From assembly GCF_020400725.1 (NCBI RefSeq), contig NZ_JAINVG010000049.1, positions 1 through 53,579 of the forward strand: a stretch of DNA of 53,579 nucleotides. The letters are read 5' to 3'. This DNA comes from Streptomyces sp. NK15101 (lineage in GTDB: Bacteria > Actinomycetota > Actinomycetes > Streptomycetales > Streptomycetaceae). This document shows, piece by piece, positions 31,597 through 40,363 of this stretch. The translations under genes and the position numbers were made by a program. How positions within the stretch are numbered: position 1 is the stretch's first letter; every line of letters begins with the position of its first letter. The notes below the pieces were generated by a model that did not search any database, was not told the origin of the DNA, and saw nothing but the letters and a program-made list of their open reading frames with translations.

Positions 31597-33420
31597 TCAG
31601 CCGTAGAGCGCCTCGACCTCCGCCGCGTACGCCCGCTCGATCGCCTTCCGCTTCAGCTTCAGCGAGGGCGTCAGCAGCCCGTGCTCCTCGCTGAACGGAT
31701 GCGCCAGGATCCGGAACGTCCGGATCGACTCAGCCTGCGAGACCAGCGTGTTCGCCGCCACCACCCCGCGCCGGATCTCCGTCTCCAGCGCCGGATCGCG
31801 CACCAGCTCGGCCGGGGAGAGCGGCGCCCGCCCCTGCATCGCGAGCCAGTGGTCCACCGCCTCCTGGTCGACCGTCACGAGGGCGGCGATGTACGGCCGG
31901 TCGTTGCCGACCACGATGCACTGGGCGATCAGCGGATGCGCCCGCACCCGCTCCTCGAGCGCGGTGGGGGAGACGCTCTTGCCCCCCGAGGTCACCAGGA
32001 TCTCCTTCTTGCGTCCGGTGATCGTCAGATAGCCGTCCGCGTCGAGGGAGCCGATGTCCCCGGTGGCGAGCCAGCCGTCGTTGAGGACGGCGGCCGTCGC
32101 CTCCGGGGCGTTCAGATAGCCGGCGAAGACCTGGCCGCCGTGCAGCCACACCTCGCCGTCCTCCGCGATGTGGACCGTCGTGCCCGGCACCGGCTGGCCC
32201 ACGGTGCCGTACTTGGTCCGTCCGGGCGGGTTCGCCGTGGCGGCGGCCGAGGACTCGGTGAGCCCGTACCCCTCGAAGACCGTGATCCCCGCGCCCGCGA
32301 AGAACAGCCCCTGCCTGCGGTCCATGGCCGAGCCGCCCGACATCGCGTGCCGCACCCGCCCGCCCAGGGCGGCGCGCACCTTGACGTACACCGTCTTCTC
32401 GAAGAACTGGTGCTGCACGCGCAGCGCCGCCGACGGCCCGGGACCGGTCCCGAAGGCCTTCTGCTCCAGCGCCTCCGCGTACGCGACGGCCACCTCGACG
32501 GCCTTGTCGAAGGGACCGGCCCTCCCCTCGCTCTCCGCCCTGCGGCGGGCCGCGTGGAAGATCTTCTCGAAGACGTACGGCACGGCCAGGACGAAGCTCG
32601 GCCGGAACGCGGCCAGGTCGGGGAGCAGTTCGGCCGCCGCCATCACCGGCTGGTGCCCCAGCTTCACCCCGCCGCGGACCGCCGCGACCTCCACCATCCG
32701 CCCGAAGACGTGCGCGAGCGGCAGGAACAGCAGCGTCGAGGCCTGCTCGCCGGGCCGGGAGCGGAAGACCGGCTCCCAGCGGCCCAACACCATGTCCGTC
32801 TCGAACATGAGGTTCGCGTGGGTGATCACACAGCCCTTGGGAGGGCCGGTCGTCCCCGAGGTGTAGATGACGGTCGCGATCGTCTCCGGGGTCACCGCCC
32901 GCCGGTGCCGGTGGACGACCTCCTCGTCGATCTCCGCGCCCGCCGCCGTCAGTTCGCCCACGGCGTCCGCGTCCAGCTGCCACAGCCGCCGGAGCCGGGG
33001 CAGCCGGTCGATGACGGAGCCGATCGTCATCGCGTGGTCCTCGTGCTCCACCACGCACGCCGTGACCTCGGCGTCGTGCAGCATCCAGAAGACCTGCTCG
33101 GCGGAGGAGGTCGGATAGACCGGCACGGGCTGCGCGCCCAGCGTCCACAGCGCGAAGTCGAAGAGCGTCCACTCGTACCGGGTCCGGGCCATGATCGCCA
33201 CCCGGTCGCCGAACCGCACGCCCTCCGCGATCAGCCCCTTCGCGAGGCCCATGACCTCGTCCCGGAACCGCTCGGCGGTCACGTCGTGCCACGCCCCGTC
33301 CGGGCCCTTCCGGCCGAAGGCGACCCGGTGGGGGTCGGCGAGGGCGTGGTCGAACACGGCGTCCGCCAGACCGCCGACCTGAGGCGCCGCCTCGACGGGC
33401 GGCACGGTGAACTCGCGCAC
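31597..33420 (-). CDS. long-chain fatty acid-CoA ligase (AMP-forming)
   Basis: A 607-residue adenylate-forming enzyme that activates fatty acids with ATP and CoA. Motifs in order: the P-loop IYTSGTTGPPKGC (about residue 178), VFEGYGLTESSAA (about 340), DGWLATGDIGSLD, LTITGRKKEILVTSGGKSVS and a C-terminal LTPSLKLKRKAIE with the catalytic Lys region. This matches the bacterial FadD15/AMP-dependent synthetase group. GTG 33420 is chosen over an ATG 39 codons upstream because GAGGAG lies eight bases before it and the family N-terminus starts there. The aldo/keto reductase gene follows. Confidence 0.92.
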   Translation of the reverse strand: MREFTVPPVEAAPQVGGLADAVFDHALADPHRVAFGRKGPDGAWHDVTAERFRDEVMGLAKGLIAEGVRFGDRVAIMARTRYEWTLFDFALWTLGAQPVPVYPTSSAEQVFWMLHDAEVTACVVEHEDHAMTIGSVIDRLPRLRRLWQLDADAVGELTAAGAEIDEEVVHRHRRAVTPETIATVIYTSGTTGPPKGCVITHANLMFETDMVLGRWEPVFRSRPGEQASTLLFLPLAHVFGRMVEVAAVRGGVKLGHQPVMAAAELLPDLAAFRPSFVLAVPYVFEKIFHAARRRAESEGRAGPFDKAVEVAVAYAEALEQKAFGTGPGPSAALRVQHQFFEKTVYVKVRAALGGRVRHAMSGGSAMDRRQGLFFAGAGITVFEGYGLTESSAAATANPPGRTKYGTVGQPVPGTTVHIAEDGEVWLHGGQVFAGYLNAPEATAAVLNDGWLATGDIGSLDADGYLTITGRKKEILVTSGGKSVSPTALEERVRAHPLIAQCIVVGNDRPYIAALVTVDQEAVDHWLAMQGRAPLSPAELVRDPALETEIRRGVVAANTLVSQAESIRTFRILAHPFSEEHGLLTPSLKLKRKAIERAYAAEVEALYG

Positions 33421-33756
33421 TGACCTGCTCCTCGACGGCTCGATGGCTGGAAAAGCCCGTTGTCGCGCTCCGTACGGCGCGGGTGACGGTACCCCACCCG
33501 ACCGGCCGGTGGGAGGGCCTTCACCAAGCCGGGACATTCCGCGTTCTCACAGGTCAGAGCAGGTGAGGCGGTCAAGTCGAGGGCGGCTCGGGGCGGTTAC
33601 CGACCAGACGGTACGCCCTCGGGGGGTGAATCTCCACGGAATCTGTACCGGCCGCTCACGCCCCGACCCCGAAGCACCGCGGTGGCGCCTTCTCGCCGCC
33701 CCCGGGCCCCGCCCTCCCCGCCCTCCCCGGGCGCGCCGCAAGCGATCGCCGTCGGT
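33421..33756. other. gap between LysR gene end and ligase start
   Basis: No gene is supported in these 336 bases. It must contain the promoter of the acyl-CoA ligase on the minus strand, with its GAGGAG next to the start. A short direct repeat (cgccctccc twice near 33710-33735) lies near the LysR gene end. Nothing else is recognisable. Confidence 0.5.
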
Positions 33757-34623
33757 TCAGCGCGGCCGGTGCAGCCGGTCGCCGCCCGCCAGGATCGCCT
33801 CCGCGAGGGCGTCCGCGGCCTCCTGGGTCTCCCCGCCCCGACGCCCCTTGCGCAGCACGAAGCCCACGTCCCCGAGCTCCGGGAGCCCCGCGCGGGCCGG
33901 CACCGGGACGAGCCCCGGCGGCACCAGGCCCCGCGTGTGCGCCATCACTCCGAGCCCCGCGCGGGCCGCCGCCACGTTCGCGCTCAGGCTGGAACTCGTG
34001 CACGCGATCCGCCACGCCCGGCCCTGCGCCTCCAGGGCCTCCAGGGCCCGCGCCCGGGTGATCCCGGGCGGCGGGTACAGGATCAGCGGCACCGGGCGCT
34101 CCGGATCCAGCCGCAGGCCCGGCGCCCCGATCCAGACGAGCGTGTCCTCCCAGACGAGCCGGCCCTCGCTCTCGGACCCGCGCCGCTTGGCCAGGATCAG
34201 ATCCAGCCGGCCGGCCGCGAGCCGCGCCTGGAGCGTCCCGGACAGCTCCACCGTCAGCTCCAGGTCGACCTCGGGGTGCTCGCGCCGGAAGGACTCCAGG
34301 ATCTCCGGCAGCCGGGTCGTCACGAAGTCCTCCGACGCGCCGAACCGCAGCCGCCCGCGCAGCCGCGTCCCGCCGAAGAAGGCCGCCGCCCGCTCGTGCG
34401 CCTGGAGGATCGTGCGCGCGAAACCGAGCATCGCCTCGCCGTCCTCCGTCAGCTCCACGCGGTGCGTGTCCCGGGCGAACAGCGGACGCCCCGTCGCCTC
34501 CTCCAGGCGCCGTACGTGCTGGCTGACGGTCGACTGGCGCAGCCCGAGCCGGTCCGCGGCCCGTGTGAAGCTCAGCGTCTGGGCCACGGCGAGGAAGGTG
34601 CGCAGCTGGGTGGGCTCGTACAT
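33757..34623 (-). CDS. LysR-family transcriptional regulator
   Basis: A 288-residue regulator. The N-terminal helix-turn-helix is FTRAADRLGLRQSTVSQHVR and RLEEATGRPLFARD (about residues 19-52), followed by the linker helix and the periplasmic-binding-like effector domain from about residue 90. It is divergent from the SBF-type transporter gene at 34748 with 124 bases between starts, the classic LysR arrangement, so the transporter is the likely target. The co-inducer is unknown. The upstream gap contains a T-N11-A-compatible dyad, but I could not fix its exact bases. Confidence 0.92.
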   Translation of the reverse strand: MYEPTQLRTFLAVAQTLSFTRAADRLGLRQSTVSQHVRRLEEATGRPLFARDTHRVELTEDGEAMLGFARTILQAHERAAAFFGGTRLRGRLRFGASEDFVTTRLPEILESFRREHPEVDLELTVELSGTLQARLAAGRLDLILAKRRGSESEGRLVWEDTLVWIGAPGLRLDPERPVPLILYPPPGITRARALEALEAQGRAWRIACTSSSLSANVAAARAGLGVMAHTRGLVPPGLVPVPARAGLPELGDVGFVLRKGRRGGETQEAADALAEAILAGGDRLHRPR

Positions 34624-34747
34624 CCCGCGACGTTATCGCGAAACATGATGACAGTCAGAGCACTGTACGGGATTCCCGATCACCGGCCCGTGGAGCAGGA
34701 TGGACGGGCGCGACCCTCCCGCAGCAGTGCACAGAGCAGTGGAGCCC

Positions 34748-35803
34748 ATGACCCCCCGTACCGCACCCCGTCCCCTCCGCCTGCCGTCCTGGCTGCCCCT
34801 CGACGGCTACGTCCTCGCACTGCTCGGCACGGTCGCCCTCGCCGTGCTCCTGCCCGCCTCGGGCGCCACCGCGAGCGTCGTGAAGGGCGCCTCGACCGGG
34901 GCCGTCGCCCTGCTCTTCTTCCTCTACGGGGCCCGGCTCTCCACCCGCGAGGCCCTCGACGGCCTCAAGCACTGGCGGCTCCACCTCACCGTCCTCGGCT
35001 TCACCTTCCTGCTCTTCCCGCTCCTCGGGCTCGCCGCGCGCGGCCTCGTCCCCGGCGTCCTCACCCCGCAGCTCTACGGCGGCTTCCTCTTCCTCTGCCT
35101 GGTGCCGTCCACCATCCAGTCCTCCATCGCGTTCACCTCGATCGCCCGGGGCAACGTGCCCGCCGCGATCTGCGCCGGCTCGTTCTCCTCGCTCGCCGGC
35201 ATCGTCCTCACCCCGCTGCTCGCGGCGCTGCTCCTCGGCGACGGCGCGGGCGGCCTCTCCGCCGACGGGTTCCTGAGGATCGTGTTCCAGCTCCTCGTGC
35301 CGTTCCTGGCCGGGCAGTTCCTGCGCCGCTGGGTCGGAGCCTTCCTCGACCGCCACAAGAAGGTCCTCGGACGCGTCGACCGGGGCTCGATCCTCCTCGT
35401 CGTCTACACCGCCTTCAGCCAGGGCATGGTCGCCGGCATCTGGCACCTGGTGACCCCCGCGCGGCTCGGTCTGCTGCTCGGCGTCGAGGCCGTGCTCCTC
35501 GCGCTGATGCTGACCGTGACCTGGTACGGGGCCGGGCGCCTCGGCTTCGGCCGGGCCGACCGGATCGCGATCCAGTTCGCCGGCTCCAAGAAGAGCCTGG
35601 CGGCCGGGCTGCCGATGGCGAGCGTCCTCTTCGGGCCGCAGGCCTCCCTCGCCGTGCTGCCGCTGATGCTCTTCCACCAGATGCAGCTGATGGTCTGCGC
35701 GGTCATCGCCAAGCGCCGCGCCCGCGACCCGGAACCCGACGGAGTGCCGGGCCGCCCGGCGGAAGCCGTACGGGCGTCCGGGGTCCCGGCCCCGGGCGCG
35801 TGA
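34748..35803 (+). CDS. SBF-type (bile acid:sodium symporter family) transporter
   Basis: A 351-residue integral membrane protein with about nine to ten helices, belonging to the SBF-like/YfeH group rather than to true bile acid carriers. Characteristic stretches are ALLFFLYGARLSTREALDGL, FLFLCLVPSTIQSSIAFTSI, ARGNVPAAICAGSFSSLAGI and FAGSKKSLAAGLPMASVLFG, the last two corresponding to the crossover helices that bind sodium and substrate. ATG 34748 has a GGAG close upstream; an in-frame ATG at 34700 has no such site. Controlled probably by the divergent LysR protein. Transported anion not known. Confidence 0.9.
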   Translation: MTPRTAPRPLRLPSWLPLDGYVLALLGTVALAVLLPASGATASVVKGASTGAVALLFFLYGARLSTREALDGLKHWRLHLTVLGFTFLLFPLLGLAARGLVPGVLTPQLYGGFLFLCLVPSTIQSSIAFTSIARGNVPAAICAGSFSSLAGIVLTPLLAALLLGDGAGGLSADGFLRIVFQLLVPFLAGQFLRRWVGAFLDRHKKVLGRVDRGSILLVVYTAFSQGMVAGIWHLVTPARLGLLLGVEAVLLALMLTVTWYGAGRLGFGRADRIAIQFAGSKKSLAAGLPMASVLFGPQASLAVLPLMLFHQMQLMVCAVIAKRRARDPEPDGVPGRPAEAVRASGVPAPGA

Positions 35804-35929
35804 CCCCGCCCGCGTCCCCGCAGGCCCGACGGCCCCGCACCCCGGGAGCCCGCGCCCGCACCCCCTCCGTCGGCCGGATCACACCCACGCCCCGCCCGCG
35901 GTGATCATCCGGGCCGCTACGGTGCTCCC

Positions 35930-36451
35930 ATGCCCGCACTCGATCCCGGCCGCACCGCGCTCGTCCTCGTCGACCTGATGGAACGCATCGTCGCGCTGCC
36001 CCTCGCACCCCGCCCCGGCACCGACGTCCTCGCCGCCTCCGCCCGGCTCGCCGACACCTTCCGGGCCGCCGGCGCGCCCGTCGTCCACATCCGCGTCGAA
36101 CGGCCGAACGTCGCCGCCCAGCCGCCCGGCAGCGAGCTCGTCCCCGACCTCGTCCGGGACGGCGACCCCGTCGTCGTCAAGCGCACCATCGGCGGCTTCC
36201 AGGACACCGGACTCCACGAGCTGCTCGCCGGATTCGGCGCCACCACCCTGGTCCTCGGCGGCATCGCCACCAACCTCGGCGTCGAGTCCACCGCGCGCGC
36301 CGCCTGCGACCTGGGCTACGACCTCGTCTTCGCGGAGGACGCCATGGCCGCCCTCACCGCCGACGAGCACCGCGCCTCCGTCGACCTCGACTTCCCGCGC
36401 CTCGGCACGGTCGCCCCGGTCTCCGCGATCACCCTGGACGGCCCCGAGTGA
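35930..36451 (+). CDS. isochorismatase-fold protein lacking the usual cysteine
   Basis: A 173-residue member of the isochorismatase/cysteine hydrolase superfamily. The first catalytic-site Asp is in ALVLVDLMERI, the Lys in VVVKRTIGGF. The nucleophile loop reads GGIATNLGVESTARAACDLG; the family form has Cys where this has the Gly after TNL. Active cysteine hydrolases need that Cys, while true isochorismatases do not, so this protein is more likely an isochorismatase-like or vinyl-ether hydrolase, or inactive. Its stop overlaps the GTG start of the next gene (GTGA). ATG 35930 is the only fitting start. Confidence 0.88.
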   Translation: MPALDPGRTALVLVDLMERIVALPLAPRPGTDVLAASARLADTFRAAGAPVVHIRVERPNVAAQPPGSELVPDLVRDGDPVVVKRTIGGFQDTGLHELLAGFGATTLVLGGIATNLGVESTARAACDLGYDLVFAEDAMAALTADEHRASVDLDFPRLGTVAPVSAITLDGPE

Positions 36452-36831
36452 CCCCGGTCCCGATACGGTACGGGGCCCGCCCCTGCTCCCTGGTCGTCTG
36501 CCGCGGCTGCTGCTGCGGCGACGCCCGCAAGAACCCCGGCACCGACCACGCCGGCCAGCTCGCCCGCCTCCGCGAGGCCGCCGCGGCCTCCGGCGGCCGG
36601 CTCGCCGTCCGGACCAGCGACTGCCTCGGACCCTGCGCCCAGGCGAACGTCGTCGTGGTCCAGCCCTCCACCGAGGGGCGGCGGCGCGGCGGACGGGCCG
36701 CCTGGGTCGGCTTCACCCTGGACGAGGACTGCCTCGACGACATCCTCGCCTGGACGGCCGCCGGCGGCCCCGGCATCGCCCCGCCCCCGGCCACCCTCGC
36801 CCTCCAGATGATCGACCCGCCGAAGAACTGA
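36448..36831 (+). CDS. thioredoxin-fold [2Fe-2S] ferredoxin-like protein
   Basis: A 127-residue protein with the cysteine spacing of thioredoxin-like [2Fe-2S] ferredoxins: VVCRGCCCGDARKNPG (about residues 17-32) and TSDCLGPCAQANVVVV (about 57-72). The second pair, CLGPC, is the signature of the family found as NuoE-like domains and in (2Fe-2S) ferredoxin domain proteins of streptomycetes. It probably carries electrons for an unknown partner. The GTG start overlaps the stop of the isochorismatase-fold gene, so the two are coupled. It converges on fdhD with only eight bases between stops. Confidence 0.85.
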   Translation: MTPVPIRYGARPCSLVVCRGCCCGDARKNPGTDHAGQLARLREAAAASGGRLAVRTSDCLGPCAQANVVVVQPSTEGRRRGGRAAWVGFTLDEDCLDDILAWTAAGGPGIAPPPATLALQMIDPPKN

Positions 36832-36839
36832 CGGGACCG

Positions 36840-37667
36840 TCAGAGCACGATCCGGTGCTCGCCCGCGTACACGTTCATGTCCGGCCCGCGCAGGAAGCCG
36901 ACCAGGGTCAGGCCCGTCTCGGCGGCCAGGTCCACGGCGAGCGAGGACGGCGCGGACACCGCGGCGAGCACCGGGATCCCCGCCATCACGGCCTTCTGCG
37001 CCAGCTCGAACGAGGCCCGCCCCGACACGAGCAGCACGGCCCGCTCCAGCGGCAGCAGCCCCTCCCGCAGCGCCCGCCCGACCAGCTTGTCCACGGCGTT
37101 GTGCCGGCCCACGTCCTCCCGCACGTCGAGCAGCTCGCCGTCCTCCGTGAACAGCGCCGCCGCGTGCAGGCCGCCGGTCGAGTCGAAGACCCGCTGCGCC
37201 GCCCGCAGCCGATCCGGGAGCAGGGACAGCAGCGCGGGGGCGATCCGGAGCGGGGGAGCGTCGGCGATCGGGAAGCGGGCCGTGGTGCGGACCGCGTCCA
37301 GGCTGGCCTTGCCGCACAGCCCGCACGAGGACGTCGTGTAGACGTTCCGCTCCAGCGAGATGTCCGGGACCGCCACGCCGGGGGCGAGCTGCACGTCCAC
37401 CACGTTGTACGTGTTCCGGCCGTCGTCCGTGGCGCCCGCGCAGTACACGATGTTCCGCACGTCCGAGGCCGCCGCCAGGACCCCCTCGCTCACCAGGAAC
37501 CCCGCCGCGAGCGCGAAGTCGTCGCCCGGCGTGCGCATGGTGATCGCGATCGGGCGCCCGTTCAGCCGGATCTCCAGCGGCTCCTCCGCCACCAGGGTGT
37601 CGGGCCGCGTGTTGACCGCACCGCCCCGGATCCGCAGGACACGCCGTCGCTCGGTGACCCGTCCCAT
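36840..37667 (-). CDS. fdhD: formate dehydrogenase accessory sulfurtransferase FdhD
   Basis: A 275-residue protein. FdhD passes sulfur from the cysteine desulfurase to the bis-MGD molybdenum cofactor of formate dehydrogenases. The essential CxxC motif is in TTSSCGLCGKASLD (about residue 113). Other family blocks are EEPLEIRLNGRPIAITMRTP, DDFALAAGFLVSEG, DVREDVGRHNAVDKLVGRAL and VSGRASFELAQKAVMAGIP. ATG 37667 is preferred to an in-frame start at 37772 because the conserved sequence begins after it. The catalytic formate dehydrogenase gene is not in this window. The neighbouring ferredoxin-like gene converges on it. Confidence 0.94.
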   Translation of the reverse strand: MGRVTERRRVLRIRGGAVNTRPDTLVAEEPLEIRLNGRPIAITMRTPGDDFALAAGFLVSEGVLAAASDVRNIVYCAGATDDGRNTYNVVDVQLAPGVAVPDISLERNVYTTSSCGLCGKASLDAVRTTARFPIADAPPLRIAPALLSLLPDRLRAAQRVFDSTGGLHAAALFTEDGELLDVREDVGRHNAVDKLVGRALREGLLPLERAVLLVSGRASFELAQKAVMAGIPVLAAVSAPSSLAVDLAAETGLTLVGFLRGPDMNVYAGEHRIVL

Positions 37668-37933
37668 CGTGACGCACTCGATTCTCTCCGCGGGGAAGGC
37701 CGGGAAGGCCCTGACGGCCCCATTCTCCGCCACGATCCTCTCCCCCCCTCCGGACCCCTCCGTCGAACGCACGTCCGGGGCCGGGCGGGGAGCCGTGCCC
37801 GGCCCGGGGCCTTGTCACGGTCGGCCAAGCGATACGGGGGAATGTTGGTGGTTTACGTCACCGGTTACTGATCAGTCGCTGGCAAGACTGGGTGGTCCTG
37901 CCGGACGAACGAACCACCTAGGGGGTCCCGAGT
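37668..37933. promoter_or_regulatory. divergent promoter region fdhD / KAS III gene
   Basis: This 266-base gap separates divergent starts. It contains the less GC-rich stretch around 37840-37880 (aatgttggtggtttacgtcaccggttactgatcag), a likely promoter for the rightward gene, with a loose TTACGTCACCGGTTAC pattern. The start at 37934 is preceded by aggggggtcccgag as ribosome binding site. Confidence 0.45.
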
Positions 37934-38878
37934 ATGACGGGCACTCGCATTGCCGCGCTCGGGCACTACCAGCCCGCCAGGGTGCTGACCAACCACGACC
38001 TCGCCGAGCTGGTCGACACGAGCGACGAGTGGATCCTCAGCCGGGTCGGCATCCGCACCCGGCACGTCGCCGGCCCCGACGAGCCGGTCGACGAGCTCGC
38101 CGCCCACGCGGCCGGCAAGGCCCTCGCCGCCGCCGGCCTCACCGCCGGCGACGTCGACCTCGTCCTCGTCGCCACCTCCACCGCGATCGACCGCTCGCCC
38201 AACACGGCCGCCCGGGTCGCCGCCCGCCTCGGCATGGGCTCGCCCGCCACCATGGACCTCAACGTGGTCTGCGCCGGCTTCACCCACGCCCTCGCCACCG
38301 CCGACCACGCCGTCCGGGCCGGGGCGGCCCGCCGCGCCCTCGTCATCGGCGCCGACAAGATGACCGAGATCACCGACTGGACCGACCGCACCACCTGCGT
38401 CCTCACCGGTGACGGGGCCGGCGCCGCGATCGTCGAGGCCACCGAGACCGACACCGGCGGCATCGGCCCGGTCCTGTGGGGCTCGGTCCCGGAGATGGGC
38501 CACGCCGTCCGCATCGAGGGCACCCCGCCCCGCTTCGCCCAGGAGGGCCAGTCGGTCTACCGCTGGGCCACCCAGCAGCTGCCCGCCCTCGCCCGGCAGA
38601 CCTGCGAGCGCTCCGGCATCGCCCCCGAGGAGCTCGCGGGCGTCGTCCTGCACCAGGCCAACCTGCGGATCATCGAGCCGCTCGCCGCCAAGATCGGCGC
38701 CGTCAACGCCGTCGTGGCCCGCGACGTCGTCGACTCCGGCAACACCTCGGCCGCCTCCATCCCGCTCGCCCTCGCCAAGCTGGTCGAACGCGGCGAGCTC
38801 CCTTCCGGCGGCATGGTGCTCCTCTTCGGCTTCGGCGGCAACCTCTCCTACGCCGGACAGGTCGTCCGCGTCCCGTAG
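37934..38878 (+). CDS. beta-ketoacyl-ACP synthase III (FabH-like)
   Basis: A 314-residue ketosynthase III, which condenses an acyl-CoA starter with malonyl-ACP or similar. The catalytic triad is visible: Cys in LNVVCAGFTHAL (about residue 112), His in VVLHQANLRIIE (about 241), Asn in DSGNTSAASIPLALAK (about 271). The N-terminus TRIAALGHYQPARVLTNHDL is standard. There is no acyl carrier protein or other fatty acid synthesis gene next to it, so this is an extra copy, possibly for a secondary product or a specific starter unit, not the housekeeping FabH. Start ATG 37934. Confidence 0.92.
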   Translation: MTGTRIAALGHYQPARVLTNHDLAELVDTSDEWILSRVGIRTRHVAGPDEPVDELAAHAAGKALAAAGLTAGDVDLVLVATSTAIDRSPNTAARVAARLGMGSPATMDLNVVCAGFTHALATADHAVRAGAARRALVIGADKMTEITDWTDRTTCVLTGDGAGAAIVEATETDTGGIGPVLWGSVPEMGHAVRIEGTPPRFAQEGQSVYRWATQQLPALARQTCERSGIAPEELAGVVLHQANLRIIEPLAAKIGAVNAVVARDVVDSGNTSAASIPLALAKLVERGELPSGGMVLLFGFGGNLSYAGQVVRVP

Positions 38879-39032
38879 CAGCCCCGGGTCCTCCCGGCCG
38901 CCGTGCCCCGTTCGGCGGAGCCCGGTGGCGGCGCGCCGGGGGCGGACCTAGCTTCGATCGCGGTGAGGGTCGTCCCCTTCCGGCCGCGGAATCGCTCCGC
39001 GTCCGGGCCCTCGCGCGATCTGGAGGACCGCC

Positions 39033-40052
39033 ATGCGCGTGATACGTGCCGCTTCCGCCGCCCTGCTCGGCGCCGTCGCCGTCGTGACGGTCGCGCCCCT
39101 CGCGACGGCCGGCGACGGCGACATCACCTCGTTCGGCTTCTCCGTCACCCCCGCGACGATCGCCCCCGGCGGCACCGTCACCCTCACGTCCGACGGCTGC
39201 GAAGTGCCCTCCGTGACCGTCACCTCCACCGTGTTCGAGACCGTGACCCTCAACGAGGGCCGCCCGGGCACCGCGACCGTGGACCTCGACGCCAAGGTCG
39301 GCACCCAGTACGACATCACCTTCGACTGCAAGGGCGAGCGGGGCACCACCCGGCTCACCATCGCCCAGGGCGACACCGGCGGGAACACCGGGCACGACAC
39401 CGGCACGCACACCGGAGCCCAGAAGGGCGTGAAGGCCGGCTACGGAACCGCCGCCTCCGGCGCGGACGCCGACGGGCTCGGCGCCACCGAACTGGTCACC
39501 GGCGTCCTGCTCATCGCCGGAGCGCTCGGCGCCGCCGTCGTGCTCACCCGCCGCCACGCCGACGGCCGCTCCCGACCGCCGCGGCGACGAGAACCTGGAC
39601 GGCCAGGATGCCGACGAGGCCCGCACCGCCGAACAGGCCGCCGCCCCGTCCGTAGCGTCCGCCCTTCCGGGTCATCTCCGCCCGGGCCAGTTGCATCTCT
39701 TCCCGTGCCAGTTGCGAGATCTGCTGTGCCGCGCGTGCGACCAGGTCGGCGACCGGTTCGTCGGTACGACCGTGATCCGGACCGCGTCCAACAGCACTCA
39801 TGGGATCCTCTCCCTCCTTCGGCTGCTCGCCCTTTCAGCCTCCCGGCACGACGGCGGACACGCTCTCGCGCGGCCGCGCGGTCACCGGTGCCGACGGGCG
39901 CCATCGCGTCGTCAGCGCGCCTACCCCGCACATCGACGGTCACCCACCCGACCGGCGGACGCCGATGGGACCGCAGCGGGACGCCGGGACGGTTCCGGGC
40001 GTCCGGCGGGCCGGACGGGCTCGGGCGCACCCGCCGGTGCGCGACGGGCTGA
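39033..40052 (+). CDS. secreted cell-surface protein, C-terminus fused by deletion
   Basis: The first 180 residues are a normal exported protein: signal peptide (RVIRAASAALLGAVAVVTVA, ending ATA), a small beta-rich domain with two cysteines (SDGCEVPSVTV, FDCKGERG), a Gly/Thr-rich spacer and a membrane anchor ATELVTGVLLIAGALGAAVV followed by LTRRHADGRS. Relatives should stop about here. Instead the frame runs on for 160 residues of Arg/Pro-rich nonsense, because the DNA after about 39575 is the antisense of a truncated DUF1469 gene. I take this as a deletion that removed the natural stop codon. If translated, the long tail would be on the cytoplasmic side of the anchor. Confidence 0.7.
   Translation: MRVIRAASAALLGAVAVVTVAPLATAGDGDITSFGFSVTPATIAPGGTVTLTSDGCEVPSVTVTSTVFETVTLNEGRPGTATVDLDAKVGTQYDITFDCKGERGTTRLTIAQGDTGGNTGHDTGTHTGAQKGVKAGYGTAASGADADGLGATELVTGVLLIAGALGAAVVLTRRHADGRSRPPRRREPGRPGCRRGPHRRTGRRPVRSVRPSGSSPPGPVASLPVPVARSAVPRVRPGRRPVRRYDRDPDRVQQHSWDPLPPSAARPFSLPARRRTRSRAAARSPVPTGAIASSARLPRTSTVTHPTGGRRWDRSGTPGRFRASGGPDGLGRTRRCATG
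39544..39801 (-). pseudogene. truncated actinobacterial holin-X (DUF1469) protein
   Basis: An 85-residue frame. The start is typical of DUF1469/holin-X family proteins: EPVADLVARAAQQISQLARE, MQLARAEMTRKGGRYGRGGG, then the first membrane helix GGAGLVGILAVQVLVAAAV. Family members go on with a second helix to about 130 residues; here the sequence ends after AAAVGSGRRRGGG where it meets the 3' end of the convergent secreted-protein gene. So the C-terminal half has been lost. ATG 39801 with a purine-rich leader (gggagagga) shows that the 5' end is intact. Probably non-functional. Confidence 0.75.
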
Positions 40053-40138
40053 TCCGCCGCATCCGCTGGTGCGCGACGGCCGAAGAACGGTGCAGACGGC
40101 CGCTTTCGGCGCGGTCCACCGACGTGAGGGAGAACGCC
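39802..40138. other. gap upstream of truncated holin-X gene
   Basis: No gene is supported. It contains the promoter for the truncated gene on the minus strand and that of the small zinc-ribbon-like gene on the plus strand. Frames are open on both strands but without family sequence. Confidence 0.45.
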
Positions 40139-40363
40139 ATGACGCCTTCCGAAGCCTTCTACCCGGGCAGCTACACGCCCGCCGCCGGCACGTTCGTCTG
40201 TGACTGCGCCGAAGCGCACACGTGGCGCATCGATGTCGAGGGACACCTTTTCCCGCCCTTCCCGGCGGCGTGTACGGGCCGTGCCTGGCGCTCCGCGGTG
40301 CCGTCGGCGCACCCGGAGCCGGCTCCTGCCACCACGAGGACGCGGGAGGCGCCCCGGCCGTAG
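40139..40363 (+). CDS. small zinc-ribbon-like protein
   Basis: A 74-residue protein: an N-terminal FYPGSYTPAAGTFVCDCAEA with a CxC pair, then HTWRIDVEGHLFPPFPAACTG with a third cysteine, and a low-complexity tail. The layout resembles YjzC-like zinc ribbon proteins (PGTY-x-C...PPCPxC) but one cysteine of the second pair is missing. ATG 40139 has TGAGGGAGA upstream, so translation is plausible. No function recognised. Confidence 0.55.
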   Translation: MTPSEAFYPGSYTPAAGTFVCDCAEAHTWRIDVEGHLFPPFPAACTGRAWRSAVPSAHPEPAPATTRTREAPRP

